Of a stretch of DNA of 64,000 nucleotides, positions 1-15,177 are shown piece by piece. Positions within the stretch are counted from its first letter, which is position 1, and the number at the start of each line of letters is the position of its first letter. Origin of the DNA: Pelodera strongyloides (lineage: Eukaryota > Nematoda > Chromadorea > Rhabditida > Rhabditidae); NCBI GenBank assembly GCA_036852015.1, contig JAANDG010000082.1:186001-250000 (forward strand), in the 5' to 3' direction. Below the pieces are notes generated by a model that made no database searches, was not told the DNA's origin, and worked only from the letters and a program-made list of their open reading frames with translations. A program made the translations under genes and the position numbers.

Positions 1-218
1 TAATCAGCAAAAGGAATAAACGCGCTCTTTTGGCCAGAGACCACACAAACGACAAACAAAGAATAACTATTGTAAGCTTTGGAGCAACATCAAAGTCAGA
101 TAACTAACAAGATAAACAAATGACCCGTATGATAATGAGCTACAAGAATGTAAATAAAATGAGCAATAATAACAAATCGCCGAATAAATCTACTATTTTA
201 GTTAAGTAATTGTGAATA

Positions 219-3200
219 CTATACACGAAAAGTGGAGCGGGGAAGATCATAGAGATTATCAAACTCCGTTTTCTGAAAAAGTTCGAGAACATCAGGAGTG
301 ATCATTTCCACTGCATCTTTATTTGAAGGGAAGAACTGGTGAATAGATAGTCCAGGGAGAGATACTGAGGACCTGGTTAATGTGGCCATGATGTCATCTG
401 AACAATACATTATTTCACAAAACACGAATGGAAATCATTGAGTGGTGGAACATGCTTAATAATAATATGGTTTATTGGAAGACAATAAATAAATAAACAA
501 AGAAAGTGCATGCAGTGAGAAAGAAAGAGCATATGGAATTATGAATACCAAACTCTGAGCAACAAAGATTAGAAAACGTACACCTTGCGTTCGTCATCAG
601 AAGTGTCGAGTTCAGCTGAGTAATTTGCTTGTTCAACTAAAGCATGTTATAGTCTTACTGGCAATTGATTGAACGAATTTCTTCTAAAGTAAGAGATTGC
701 ATTAGGATTAGATTTGATTGACAATCTTACTTCCTTTATTGCTGTTTCTCCTTGGCAATCTATACAATTCCACATTGAACAATCGATTATCAAGTAATTA
801 TGCGCCTTTTCCGATGAACCTGGAAACATATTTAGATAAGGCTTTAATTGGCAAAAGAAAGTACATGTATCGGAGGCATTGCTTATGGGTGCGTTTGTTT
901 TGTCTAAAAAATTAACTATAAAGACAAGCATGCGCAGGGCGGTAAATTGGGAGTCCCAGCATATTCCGCTACAGTAATAATGGTTTATTCTTTAGCACTC
1001 AATACGAAGAGCAAAGGGAACCCTAAGATACCACGCTTCACAACGCGAGAAGCTGCCCAGTGCAGCTGTAGTGCTCAAGATAGGTTTGGGTAGGAGGAAG
1101 ACGTACATATGGAGACCTTTGCTTAACATTTTTGTACTTTTTCAAATAATGTCTTGCCTGAAAACTCCTCCACTTTCCTTAGCACGGCCTTCTTGAATCT
1201 CTCGACATTCACAAACATCAAAGTTGTTTGTAGTTTAAGTATTGGGGTGCGCAGGGGCTTTGAGGTGGCATACTGGGAGATCTCCCCAAAGTCACCGGAC
1301 GGAAGAAGACCGATTTCGTCGACTTTTGACCTGAGAATAACACTTTAGTTGGATATTAACGTCAACTTTTTTTTAACTTGTTAGCAATAACCGCAAAGGA
1401 AAGAAATCACTGAAAACGAGAACGATTCAGGTTTCACCATTGGTTTCTGAGGACGGTCGCCAGCAATTGAACAGCTACCCCGATCAGGAGCCCCATGATC
1501 AGATCATAAAATAAAACGGCGAGGGCAGTTAAGATCCACACAATCTAAAAAACGTGTAAAACACAAGAAAACGTGCTATGTTGTATAAAAATGCATTCGT
1601 TTATCATTCGTTCAAATGAAAATCAACTCATCCGATGGGCGAAATTATCTAGAAACTTAAATAATTTTTTTACAAGCATGATTGTCATAGCTGACAATAT
1701 ATGCTTACCAGATCGTACATCGAAGTCCTTGCAATAGCGGGCAGATCCGTAATCTTTGAGAAAATTGACGAGAGTGCCACCAACACAATACTTGATAAAA
1801 TACACTAAACGTATGAATGTATTCAATTAGAATATTTTATAAGATAGGCAAGAAATACGGAGAACGCAATTATTTACCATTGGAAGTCCCTCTAGAAATG
1901 GACCAAGCCAAAGAACGAAAACACCCACAAGACAAGCTGAGACGAGGCCAGAAAACTGAAAATAAATATTCAGTATGTACATAGCATATTGGCCTCAATT
2001 AAAGCGAAATGCTAGCCTCTTTGAAAAATTTGCATATGATAAGCAAATCCTATGTATCCTATGCTAATTTTGTACGATTTCCGTGGACGATCGTTCAAAA
2101 TTAGCATAGGATACATAGGATTTGCTTATCATATGCAAATTTTCCAAGGGGGCTAGCATTTGGCTTTAACGTGAACTGAAATGAGGGACTATACCTGAGA
2201 TTTGGCACCCGAAGATTCATTGACTAATGTCCGTGACAATGAACAAGAAGTTGGAAAAACACAGAAGAAGGACGAAAACAGACCAGCGGCGCCGAGTGCG
2301 CACAGCTCCTGAATGAAATATTACGAAATAAGATTATTAGAATGGCGAACAAGTGTCTCCATAGTCGGGTACACGAGTATATGTTGAAAACTTTTTATTC
2401 TTATGTTTTCTTAAATATTAGTATAACTTTAGCTTACAAGTCCGCAGTAGCTTTTTTCAGGAAATAATGTTTTGTCATAGCTAAGAATTTATTTTCCACA
2501 ATCAAAATTTTTCAGATCCTTGAACTATAAATGGTTGGTTAAACATGCCTGATTAGGATCGATGGCGTAATCATGTTTTCTTCCAAAGAGTTTTCCCATA
2601 CTGACAGTTATCACAAAAGCAACAATTGCAATCGAAAAGGCAGGTTGAATTAGGTGTGGAATTAGTTGAAATACGGGGAGCCGTGGGGGAGAGATGCTGT
2701 AAAAAGTAGTGTCATTTTACCGCTCCTTCTTTGTGAATTGACAACAAAATTGCTAGTGAATTAAACGTGCCCTGCAGGGATGTCTTGGATGATCTTCACA
2801 TTCCATTTATGGTGTAATCCCAGCAGACGAGATATCAGAATTCCAATGAGAAGCTGGAAATAAAAATTGAAGTCACCGTGAAAATATTGAATAGTCCACA
2901 GATAGAGTGTTTACAAAACTAAAAGCTAAAATATACATGAAAGACTTCAGTGGCTGATATCGAAAAATTAAGTCCAATGGAAATCTATTGAAGTCCTAAG
3001 GCATAAACACGCAAAATTAAGGGAGAAAGCAAAACTACATATAATATAATATAATATACATACTACTAACCAATACAAGTTCGACTGGAAAAGGGATCTT
3101 CTTGAACCTCCAAATCTTCTTAATGAATAGTTTTGTCAGCACCAGGTATACTATGGCACATGTGGAAATGAGTAGCACTGCACCATTTGACTTGTGAATT

Positions 3201-4529
3201 CCGTTTGCTATATCGTGAATATTCTGAAAACTACACGAACAGTGTGATTGAGTATTCTCGCAAGCCTTCCATTTCGTTCGGAATTTGAGACTCAATGTTA
3301 TAGGCTGAATTTTCACTTCCTTGGTAGAAACACGCTGAATTTCACTGAGGTCAGAAATATCCAAAAATCATCCTACACCGTGCCCGTAGTTATTTTTCCA
3401 AACGTACGTATACAAGGACTAGCGCCGCGTCCTTTCTCTTCTCAACAGTGATTCCAAGAATTGTTGGTATTTGGGAAATGGCTGCATGAACTCCCGCTCC
3501 AAAAGTGAATGCTGATATGACCGCATCCGATAGAAGGGCAGTGAGAAAATCGAGGCGACAGAACATCATGAATAACTGGAATGAAATGTTATCACCACTG
3601 ATTGATTTAGAATAGGTTATTCGCAATTCTGTGAAACAAACATTACTTGAATGCATCCAACGAGGAAGGCAAGTGTGTTGACCACATCTACAGGAGTCAA
3701 GTCGTTGATCCCATCAAACGAAGTTGCTGTGCTTCCATTCTTGAGATCCGGCAATATTTGGTATCGAGCCACACCGGTCATAAGGCTAGTGATTGAGAAG
3801 ACACCTAACAATAAGCTAAACACATTGCTTTCATTCACAAGCCACCCAATTCGCCCTCATAGCTCAATAAACCGATGAGCATACTCTCATGCTCCTCTAC
3901 AGTCTACCTGAATTTGCGCTCATTTCACGTGAACTCATGATATGTACTTTCGAATCTATGCCGCCTTATCTCGTATGTTCGGAAACCTCATTGGATTGCA
4001 TAAGCCGGAAACAAGGAGCGTATTTTCGCGCCAAATAATGTTGTTAAGCTGTTCTGGTAAACCTTTATACCCCTTGAACCCATTAATAATTTACTTTGTT
4101 GTGGTTAACAAATCCTAATAACTTAACCAACCTATTGACGAATGAAAGGAGGTCCCCAAGAAGAAGTAGATCAACGGCGGAAAAAATGCAGCATACAACC
4201 CGTTTACCGGTGGAAGAGATGCTAATGTCGAATAGGCCATTCCTAAAGAACAGACCAGTCAGGAAAACTCCTACAACGCATGAATTAATCCACAACACAT
4301 GCAAAGACTCGCCTTGTGGTATATTATATATGGCTAGTGTCAGCCCAGCGATCAGGTCACTAATTGCACTGTTCCGAACGTTATATTTTGGCAACCACTG
4401 TAGAATGGGCAACCTTTTTTGTGCTGTCTTGTAAAGGCCTGAAATTGTTGCACTTGCATAAAATTGTTGCATTTCAAACGTTGGCCAATTTTGTTTCGTT
4501 ATATGGATGTTACTCAATTTGTTAGTCAC
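219..4529 (-). CDS. SulP/SLC26-family anion transporter with STAS domain (about 15 exons)
   Basis: Predicted membrane exchanger for sulfate, oxalate, chloride or bicarbonate. The first recognisable exon (4529-4313) ends in [13 protein letters not shown]...IYNIPQ and the next (4242-4132) begins [17 protein letters not shown], the classic SulP N-terminal signature. Exons at 3804-3647, about 3576-3407, 3223-3071, 2853-2771, 2696-2549, 2308-2195, 1958-1878, 1806-1711 and 1541-1430 give the remaining helices, including [24 protein letters not shown] and [16 protein letters not shown]. About 1323-1155 leads into the cytoplasmic STAS domain; 905-711 holds [10 protein letters not shown] and the last exon (about 389-219) holds [11 protein letters not shown] and [11 protein letters not shown]. 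Three introns appear to use GC donors (see findings). No convincing ATG opens the first exon: the in-frame codon at 4529 is GTG after an AG, so an upstream exon is likely; the first in-frame ATG is at 4472. Joining the exon near 645-582 to the last exon is one base out of frame, so that part of the model is unsure. Family assignment is solid; substrate is unknown. Confidence 0.9.
1999..2169. repeat. Fold-back (MITE-like) element with TTAA ends in SulP intron
   Basis: Two arms of roughly 70 bp are near-perfect reverse complements: the left begins TTAAAGCGAAATGCTAGCC and the right ends GGCTAGCATTTGGCTTTAA in near mirror image. The arms include TTTGCATATGATAAGCAAAT and are separated by about 30 bp. 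It lies in the intron between the SulP exons at 2195 and 1958. TTAA at both edges is what a TTAA-targeting transposon would leave. Confidence 0.85.
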
Positions 4530-6132
4530 CTTTAGTTGAGCAAAATCCTCTCAGTTCCTTCTGAAGACATTTTCCAACGGAAGATATTGTTGTTTCATTC
4601 AATTCTTGCTTATAGCCATTGAATGAGTTGAATTCTTTCTTAAGTTGACAATGTCAATTAATTAACAGATATATCCTTGCTGCAAATCACTACAACTTTT
4701 GTTGCCATTTCGAGGTAAATAGATATTCATAATGGGTTTTGCGTTCAACAAAATATGATTACCTGATCCATAAGAAGTTAGAGCAATATATGAATGTCTA
4801 CTATTCAGATGTTGAGCAGACTGATGTGCACTAATAACAACCTGTCATTAAATAGAACATTTACATGAAAGGTGAACCTCTATAACTAAAATACAACTTT
4901 GCTAGACGAAAATGGTGCTACCTAAGATAGAGTCAGTTAAATCACGAACACCAATTTAGTTAAAACGGGAGCACAACTTCAATGCGCCTCATGTTCTACA
5001 TGGCGACAGTCACCTATCTAGTCAACTTTACGCAGGTTTTCTGGGTTTACATGCATGGTAGATCTACTAGACACCTTTTTGTGCAACGGAAAGGAAATGC
5101 ATTGCAGCGTAGAATATCTTAGACAAGAAACCAAGATCACGTATTTGGTCAAAACAAAATCATTCATTAAGGTTCGGAGTGCACCAGACCCCGCCTCCAA
5201 TAAAATACGGTATGTTTGGTGATAAAGAAAACAGGCATTGTGACCATAGTTCACAGAAGTCATTAAATGAACAGAAACCGCGTCACGACACATATGTGTA
5301 TTGTTTGTAACAAAAAGCAACAGTGTGAGGGTGTGACATATCCAACAATCGATCACTTTCCAAACCGGACCTTTTATGTATTATGAGTGAGCTTGATACC
5401 CTTCAAATCTCCTCGCATTGGAAACAAATGCACTCTCCCACTCAGCGCAAACTGTTCTAAGAAACGAAGAGGCTAGATCAAAAAGTTTCGAATGAGGTGC
5501 AAAAAACACTTCATTAAAACACTGTTTTGATTTATATGAGAAAACAAATGAAAACTTTCACAAAGGTGAGTGCGAATGAACCTAAGACCCGTAGCTTATC
5601 ATTAGAACTTATTGCAAGAGAATACTCATGACCTAATAGAAGATTGGTACTAACATGCACACAGTGTTTTTATGACAATTTTATTAATAAAAAACTCTGA
5701 GGCAAACAATTAACAACCGGCAAGAACAAAAGTGGCAAAAGTAAGGCAACGCAAGAAATATAACGATTACTCGTAATTTGTATTTCGTCCATAAAATATA
5801 AGAGGATATGACTAGAAAGTTGAATAGAATCTGGTTTCATCCTATCTCTAGGTTTTTCCGCCGAGAGACAACAACGAAAAAAATGTACAACAATAAAATC
5901 TAGAAAAATACTATATGCGAAAGATGAATCAATCTTTTCATAACAAGGAAATTTTCTAAACAACACAACGATTTTTTTTTCTTAACGCAATATGCAGAGG
6001 TAAGGAATACGATATGAGGAAATGCAAAATTAACCCGCGATACAGCGTGCTAACTCAAGGTAGAAGGGAAATGCGAGAATAGCCGGACGATTTGGCCTTT
6101 TAACATTTAATGAAATGAGTGAAGTCGTTCGC
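4530..6132. other. Intergenic stretch with no supportable gene
   Basis: Between the start of the SulP gene and the end of the acyltransferase gene, both on the minus strand. Open frames on either strand lack domain signatures and paired splice sites. A missing 5' exon of the SulP gene may lie here. Confidence 0.5.
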
Positions 6133-8695
6133 TTAGACAAACTTCTTTCCAGTGAGCGTTTCGACCTAAATGAAGTTGCACTAAGTTGGCGTGTTATGGT
6201 ATATCAATAACAGTGAAATTCACGCATTCTTTATCAAATACACTTACTTCTTTGTTCAGTTCGTCGAACTTCTCTTGCATAATATTCCTGCAGTGATCGG
6301 AAAGTGCATCAACGGTTTCGAATTTAGTTGAGTCAACAGGAGGCAGGATCTCGGCGAGAACCTTAAAGAGAAGCAGTCACTCCAAATTCGTCTTTTATTA
6401 AAGGGACAGGCCCACGAATAAACGTTTTCCTCAATTTATTTGTATAAAATGTCCGGAATTTCAGAAATATTGCTGTGAAAACTGCATTGCTTGAAGCATA
6501 GAACTCACAGAGTTATTCCCCAGCAAACAGTTCTTTTCTCAAACAGTTTTTTTTGCGCTTTTAAGGCATGCCTGTTTTTAATCGTAGGAATTATCTTTAT
6601 TCGTTTGTCCATTATTCTGTAGAGAAAGGATACAAATGAATGGATATAAACCATAGAAACGAATATTGACTTTGTTGACTACGGTAAGTGGCCGAACTGT
6701 TTGCCAGGGAATAACCCTGCGAGTTCTAGGTTTCAAGCTATGCGGCTTTCACGGCAATATTTCTGAAATTCCGGACATTCTGTAAAAGAAATTGAGGAAA
6801 ACTTTTTTCTCGTGGGCCTGTCCCTTTAAAAGATACCTAGAAAAAACCTTACCAATCCAATTTACTGAAAATTTAACCAACGGAAAGAAATCACTTCGGT
6901 TTGGATTTGTAGGAATACAGTGAGACAACGAAGTGGAGCTTCCAAGGCAACTGTTTATTTTAGCAGATCCCCTCCCCTCAAACGCGAGGTTTTATTATGC
7001 ATTGTAATCACTGGTACAAGCCTAATCCACGCTGCGATTTAGTTACTTTATACGGTACTCGAACAAAGCCCAACCAAACTGATTTCTTTCACTGGGCTAA
7101 TTTTCAGTAAATTGACATTGGTAAGGTATTTTTCTGGGTATCTTTTTATATTTATCAATAATTGAAGTAAAAAGACGAATTTGAAGTGATTGCGACCCTT
7201 TGATGACCACCAATACCATTTACTTCGCAGAATCAATTTAACGAAGCTTGATGTGAAAGTGTGTGAACTTTGCATAAATCTTCTTGGATAGGAGCACATT
7301 GCATAAGTTAGATATCCACTACAAAACATGCTTATGGCACTAGACAAACTTTTTCCACATCTATTACTCTAGGAATGAAAAACAAAAGTCCATCTGGAGT
7401 ATATACCTCTCCACTGTTGTCAAATCTCCTATTCGTCCAGTCGTAGAACTGCTTGTGGGATGAAAACACACAACAAACCACAGGTACCTAAAGTATAAAG
7501 CAATATGTGTCTAGTTTAAATTACAAATTAATAGCAGACAGCGATTAGTTAGGCGCAACCACGCATAGCCCAATAAAAAAAACAGGTAACGAAGACATTT
7601 GGTACCTTTGTTTGATGTGCTAGAATGAATGCGCCTTTCTTGAAAGGAAGGAATGTTGGTTCCGGATTGCGTGTACCTTCGGGGAAGATCCACACCTTGC
7701 GCTGGAACATGGTATCATACACATGGATAATTCCTTTCTTGGATGTTGAATGAGAAGATTAATATGTTTCTACTTAGTAAACGACAGAAAACGACAAAAT
7801 CTCGCAACAATGGGCCAATACTTGAGGTGATTTCTACCTTGTGTTCATTGATTGCCTGTTGTGTCTTATCGACTGTCTGGTATGCTTTGTCCTTGCTAAA
7901 CCTGTCAATGTAAATGGAATGACAGAGGTAGGCACATAGATTGAATCCAGGAAGATATTTGAGCGAGCTCTTCAGCATAACAACACAATTCTTGGGCCAG
8001 CAGTATGACATCCCTTAAAGAAAAAATACAGTCGTACGCATATGTAATTCGTGTCAAATGTGTGTCGGCAAACGCAAAAATTATTAGCTTACCGAGTACA
8101 TCAATTGAACTCTGGTGATTAGCAATCATAATAAACGATTCATCCGATTCCAGGTGCTTCTTATTTCGGATGGTGAATTTGATGCGAAGAAACGAGCACA
8201 TAGATTGGAAGATGGTGAACATTCGACTGCAGTAAATACAGTTAACGATGGAACAAATTAGGAAAACAAATGCCTTAATAGAATGCAAGCTCACTAAGAA
8301 ATTGTGTTGTGCTTTAAGCAATTCAAATCACTAGAACAAGGAACCAACGTAAAAACATGCAATTCACAAATATTCACATAGTAAAGGTATAACGGAAATT
8401 GGATAAAACTCACAAATGGTTGTCTGCTGATTTCCCAAAGGGAATACTGGCAAGTCCTCCCAAAGTACCACCAATGATTAGACACCAAAAGTAAAGCCAC
8501 ATTTTGACGTGATATCTGAATGAACATAACTATATTGTTAGATTATAATTCGTTTAGGGAGAAAGAACAAAATGGTTTACTAATAAACACTTACTTAAAC
8601 CTGGAGTTCCACAATCCAACTATAACGACAATGTACGCTGCTAACAGATATGAAAGCCAGGAACAACAACATGTTGTCTCCATTGAAGAAGACAT
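6133..8695 (-). CDS. 1-acyl-sn-glycerol-3-phosphate acyltransferase (AGPAT/LPAAT)
   Basis: Transfers an acyl chain to lysophosphatidic acid, making phosphatidic acid at the ER membrane. Exons: 8695-8595 ([11 protein letters not shown], hydrophobic anchor), 8515-8414 (second hydrophobic segment), 8226-8093 with the catalytic HX4D box in NHQSSID, about 8014-7838 with SYCWPKNC and [10 protein letters not shown], about 7703-7605 with the EGTR box in [13 protein letters not shown], about 7490-7409 ([17 protein letters not shown]), 6365-6248 ([12 protein letters not shown]) and a short last exon [10 protein letters not shown] ending at 6133. All four acyltransferase motifs are in order and junction phases agree, so the gene looks intact and of normal length for AGPAT1/2 and C. 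elegans acl-1/acl-2. The ATG at 8695 follows a GATTGCAG acceptor by 4 nt, pointing to trans-splicing. The intron between 7409 and 6365 carries a 432-bp fold-back element. Confidence 0.93.
6398..6829. repeat. 432-bp fold-back element with TTAAAGGGACAGGCC termini
   Basis: The left end reads TTAAAGGGACAGGCCCACGA and the right end is its near-exact reverse complement finishing GTCCCTTTAA. The arms stay complementary for about 140 bp each, including AATTTCAGAAATATTGC and TGTCCGGAATTTC, and the loop is roughly 150 bp. It has no coding capacity and sits in the long acyltransferase intron. This fits a non-autonomous DNA transposon with TTAA target duplication. Confidence 0.88.
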
Positions 8696-8702
8696 TTGTC
8701 TG
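8696..8702 (-). promoter_or_regulatory. Probable spliced-leader acceptor of the acyltransferase
   Basis: On the minus strand GATTGCAG ends at 8700, four bases before the ATG, and no donor for an upstream exon is evident. Confidence 0.5.
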
Positions 8703-8709
8703 CAATCAC

Positions 8710-9250
8710 TGAGAGCCGATGAGTTGCGCGCCGCACCATTTCGGGAAACAAAATGCGCGCCGCAAAGGAATGGGAAACAAAATGCGCGCGGAACAGAAAT
8801 GGCGCGCAAAGTGTTTCCCGAAAAGGTGCGGAAACGGTGCGGAAATGGTGCGGCGCGCAACTTGCGCCCCGCACCATTTCCGCACCTTTTCGGCAACGTT
8901 TTTGAAAGCGCTCGGAGGATCTGCCGTAAGTGCAGTTGTTGTACTAATATTTTTCCGCAAGCACAGGTCTCACATGTGTTGTGTAGCCGAGTGGTCTAAG
9001 GCGCTGTTCAGAGAAAGTATCTAATAAGGGTGTAGGGTTCGAATCCAACACGCTGCTTTCTTTTTGCAGTTGCTACTTTTCCCGCACCGTTTCCGCACCT
9101 TTTCGGCAACGGTTTGGGGGTGTTTCCCGCAACAGTTTGGGGGTGTTTCCCGCACCAAAACGGCAACCAGAGTCGGTGGAAAAACTTTTGCGGCGCGCAT
9201 CAAATTCTTTTGCGGGAAACACCCCCAAACTGTTGCCGCGCGCAACTTTT
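8710..9250. repeat. GC-rich island of palindromic and tandem repeats
   Basis: A sharp GC-rich patch in A+T-rich DNA immediately upstream of the acyltransferase start. GTTGCGCGCCGCACCATTTC (about 8723-8742) recurs as its exact reverse complement near 8843-8862, making a 140-bp palindromic block. CCGCACCTTTTCGGCAACG occurs twice in direct orientation (about 8880 and 9095). GTTTGGGGGTGTTTCCCGC occurs twice in tandem (about 9113 and 9136) and once inverted near 9212-9235, where it runs into GCCGCGCGCAAC. The block surrounds a tRNA-like sequence. Open frames through it on both strands are by-products of the base composition. Confidence 0.75.
8977..9057 (+). pseudogene. Degenerate tRNA-Leu-like sequence (possible SINE head)
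   Basis: GTAGCCGAGTGGTCTAAGGCG matches the box A/D-arm of leucine tRNAs and GGGTTCGAATCC is a consensus box B, spaced as in a class II tRNA of about 81 nt. A TTTCTTTTT run follows, a pol III terminator. The anticodon stem after GCTGTTCAG does not pair, and the T stem has mismatches outside the two GC pairs next to the loop. A functional tRNA is therefore unlikely; a pseudogene or tRNA-derived element keeping its internal promoter fits better. Confidence 0.6.
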
Positions 9251-9259
9251 GAGTTTCGT

Positions 9260-11250
9260 TGATAAGATTATTTGCTATCAGCGCAAGAATTTAGAATATT
9301 GCATGGATTGAAATTTCACAGAAAAAAAAGACTGGCACCAAGCGATGAGAGACAAAAATAAAGGATAAGCGAAGTACGATTCAACTCTATTCGACACGTT
9401 GTCTGGCACTTTGGCTAGCCATCAATCTTATAATTGATTAGAAACTATGGCAAAACGGTGTGATTTGTTATCAGAAAGCATGCACTAGCAGCACTTAAAT
9501 AGCGTGATCAAGGAAAAAAATGTGCGAAATGCTGACTGAATGGAACTTTTTCTAACAAAAATAATAGAAAAAAGTGTATTACATCAACTACTATGGTTTG
9601 TTACAACAAACAATGTTTCAATCATCCAAGCCATACATTATATACGAGGCACAAAACATGAGAATAATTATTGGGTAAAAAGACTAATGATGGTTTTTTA
9701 ACTGGCAAAACGGGTACGATCCTGCTAGACTGGTTTGTGAATTTTTGTAAAATGAGTAAAAATAGTATATTCACACTTTTACAAAGCAAATTAATTGAAA
9801 GGTTTAAGAGGACCCAACCTCAAAAACCATGTTGCGTCGCTTTTTGATAAATGATCAGAAAAATGTTGCAGATAGAGAGGCAGTGAGAAGGACAAAGTGC
9901 GATGTACTGGAAGACAGCAGACCATTGGCAAAGAATGAGAAAGAATGGGGAACCAGGAAGAGATACGCTACAATATACTAACTTGGCTGTTAGCAAAGAC
10001 ACCCATGAGCCTAAGCTTACAAAACACTTAATTTCGATTGAACAGTACACAATGCCCAGAGATGCAAAACATTCAGGTTTCCAAAACACTGAAGGAACCG
10101 CAAGAAACGGAATTGTACAGCGAAGTAGTAGCTTAAAAACAACTTATTTCCAAAGCGACAAGTGAATATTCGAAACAACGAGTGCAGGTTGAATTAATAA
10201 AACACCTAGAAGGAAAGATTACCGGTTGAGTTACTAAGTTATTTTGATTTTTACTCCCCTCCTCGGGATTTCAAAAAAACTGCTGGCAGCGACACCTTCC
10301 AAAGGTACTGGAGGATTTGTAACGAAATCGGCAACGAAGCTTTGTTATTTAGTATTGATAAGTAATGAAAATGGAGAATACAAAATATTTGCCTCTCAGA
10401 TGATTCGATCCCTCGACATCTTGCTTTAGAGTCAAGCGCTCTGCCTGCTACATATAACGTCTGAGGAAAACAGCGAAGCAAGCGGCCAAAGGCCGATTTA
10501 TCCAGCGGAGAAGAGCCCGTTTAAGGCTTTTCATCCGGCTGGTAAGCTAATAAAGGCGTTTCATCTCCAAACAACTTATTAGGTTACCCCAATAAGTTAA
10601 AAAGGTTCGTCGTATAAAGTAACCTTTACAAAAAAAACCCGCAAACAAAAAGAATAACGGTTTTTCCTGTTTATGATGTTTATTATGCACAAATTTGTGT
10701 TCTAATAACCTTATATGACCTTAGCGCCCACATATTCCATAACCTTCGGGCCTACACACCATATTATACCGAACTCGTTCCGTGATAATTCACATGACGC
10801 TTACTTCCAGGGACATCTGTGATTTGGAGTGACCTGTAGTCGAGGTGCTTAAAATATTCTGAGAACTCATCAACATATAAATTTTCTATCTCATTCTCAG
10901 TAAAGATCTGTTTCCTTTGTCGGTTGTACTTTTTTATTTTTATTAGTATGACCCTAATATCAAGTTGGTTAGTAGCTAACATTTATCCGTATGATTTAGT
11001 ATTTAGTATATTGTGACCAGATATGCGCGCGGTTGCGTTGCGGACAATGGAGACCACAAAAACAATGCAATCAGTGAGGGATGAGGTTATGAACAACAGT
11101 GGCATTCGTATGATAGTTTTCCACATACATATTTTTCAGCTGACTGTTCGACTATTATTCCCTTTGTATTTTTCCCGTTAATTCCTTTTGTTCAAGTTAT
11201 CTGAGCTCTTTCTATGTGTGTCCAAACTTTTCTCAAACAATTTTATTTCA
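9260..11250. other. Intergenic stretch between divergent genes
   Basis: No gene with consistent splice sites or a recognisable product is seen on either strand. It contains a second tRNA-like remnant (10395-10466) and low-complexity A+T-rich DNA, and must hold the promoter of the GPR107-like gene. Confidence 0.5.
10395..10466 (-). pseudogene. Degenerate tRNA-like sequence, anticodon loop resembling Arg(TCT)
   Basis: The minus strand reads TAGCAGGCAGAGCGC (D-arm-like), then CTTGACTCTAAAGCAAG (anticodon-arm-like with TCT and one mismatched pair), then GAGGGATCGAATC (box B-like). The flanks CTCAGA and TCTGAG could form an acceptor-like stem. The D arm is shortened and the T stem does not close, so it is scored as a remnant. 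Confidence 0.4.
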
Positions 11251-11251
11251 G
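11241..11251 (+). promoter_or_regulatory. Probable spliced-leader acceptor of the GPR107-like gene
   Basis: TTTTATTTCAG ends 6 nt before the ATG at 11258, with no matching donor upstream. Confidence 0.55.
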
Positions 11252-11257
11252 TTTTCA

Positions 11258-15177
<3,920 letters not shown>

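Noticed and set aside
8977..9057. Functional tRNA-Leu gene
   Set aside because: Box A and box B are good, but the anticodon and T stems do not pair.
8520..9311. Several overlapping open frames of 65-159 codons on both strands
   Set aside because: They follow the GC-rich repeats and have no domain or splice support. Only the minus-strand exon at 8695-8595 is real, as the start of the acyltransferase.
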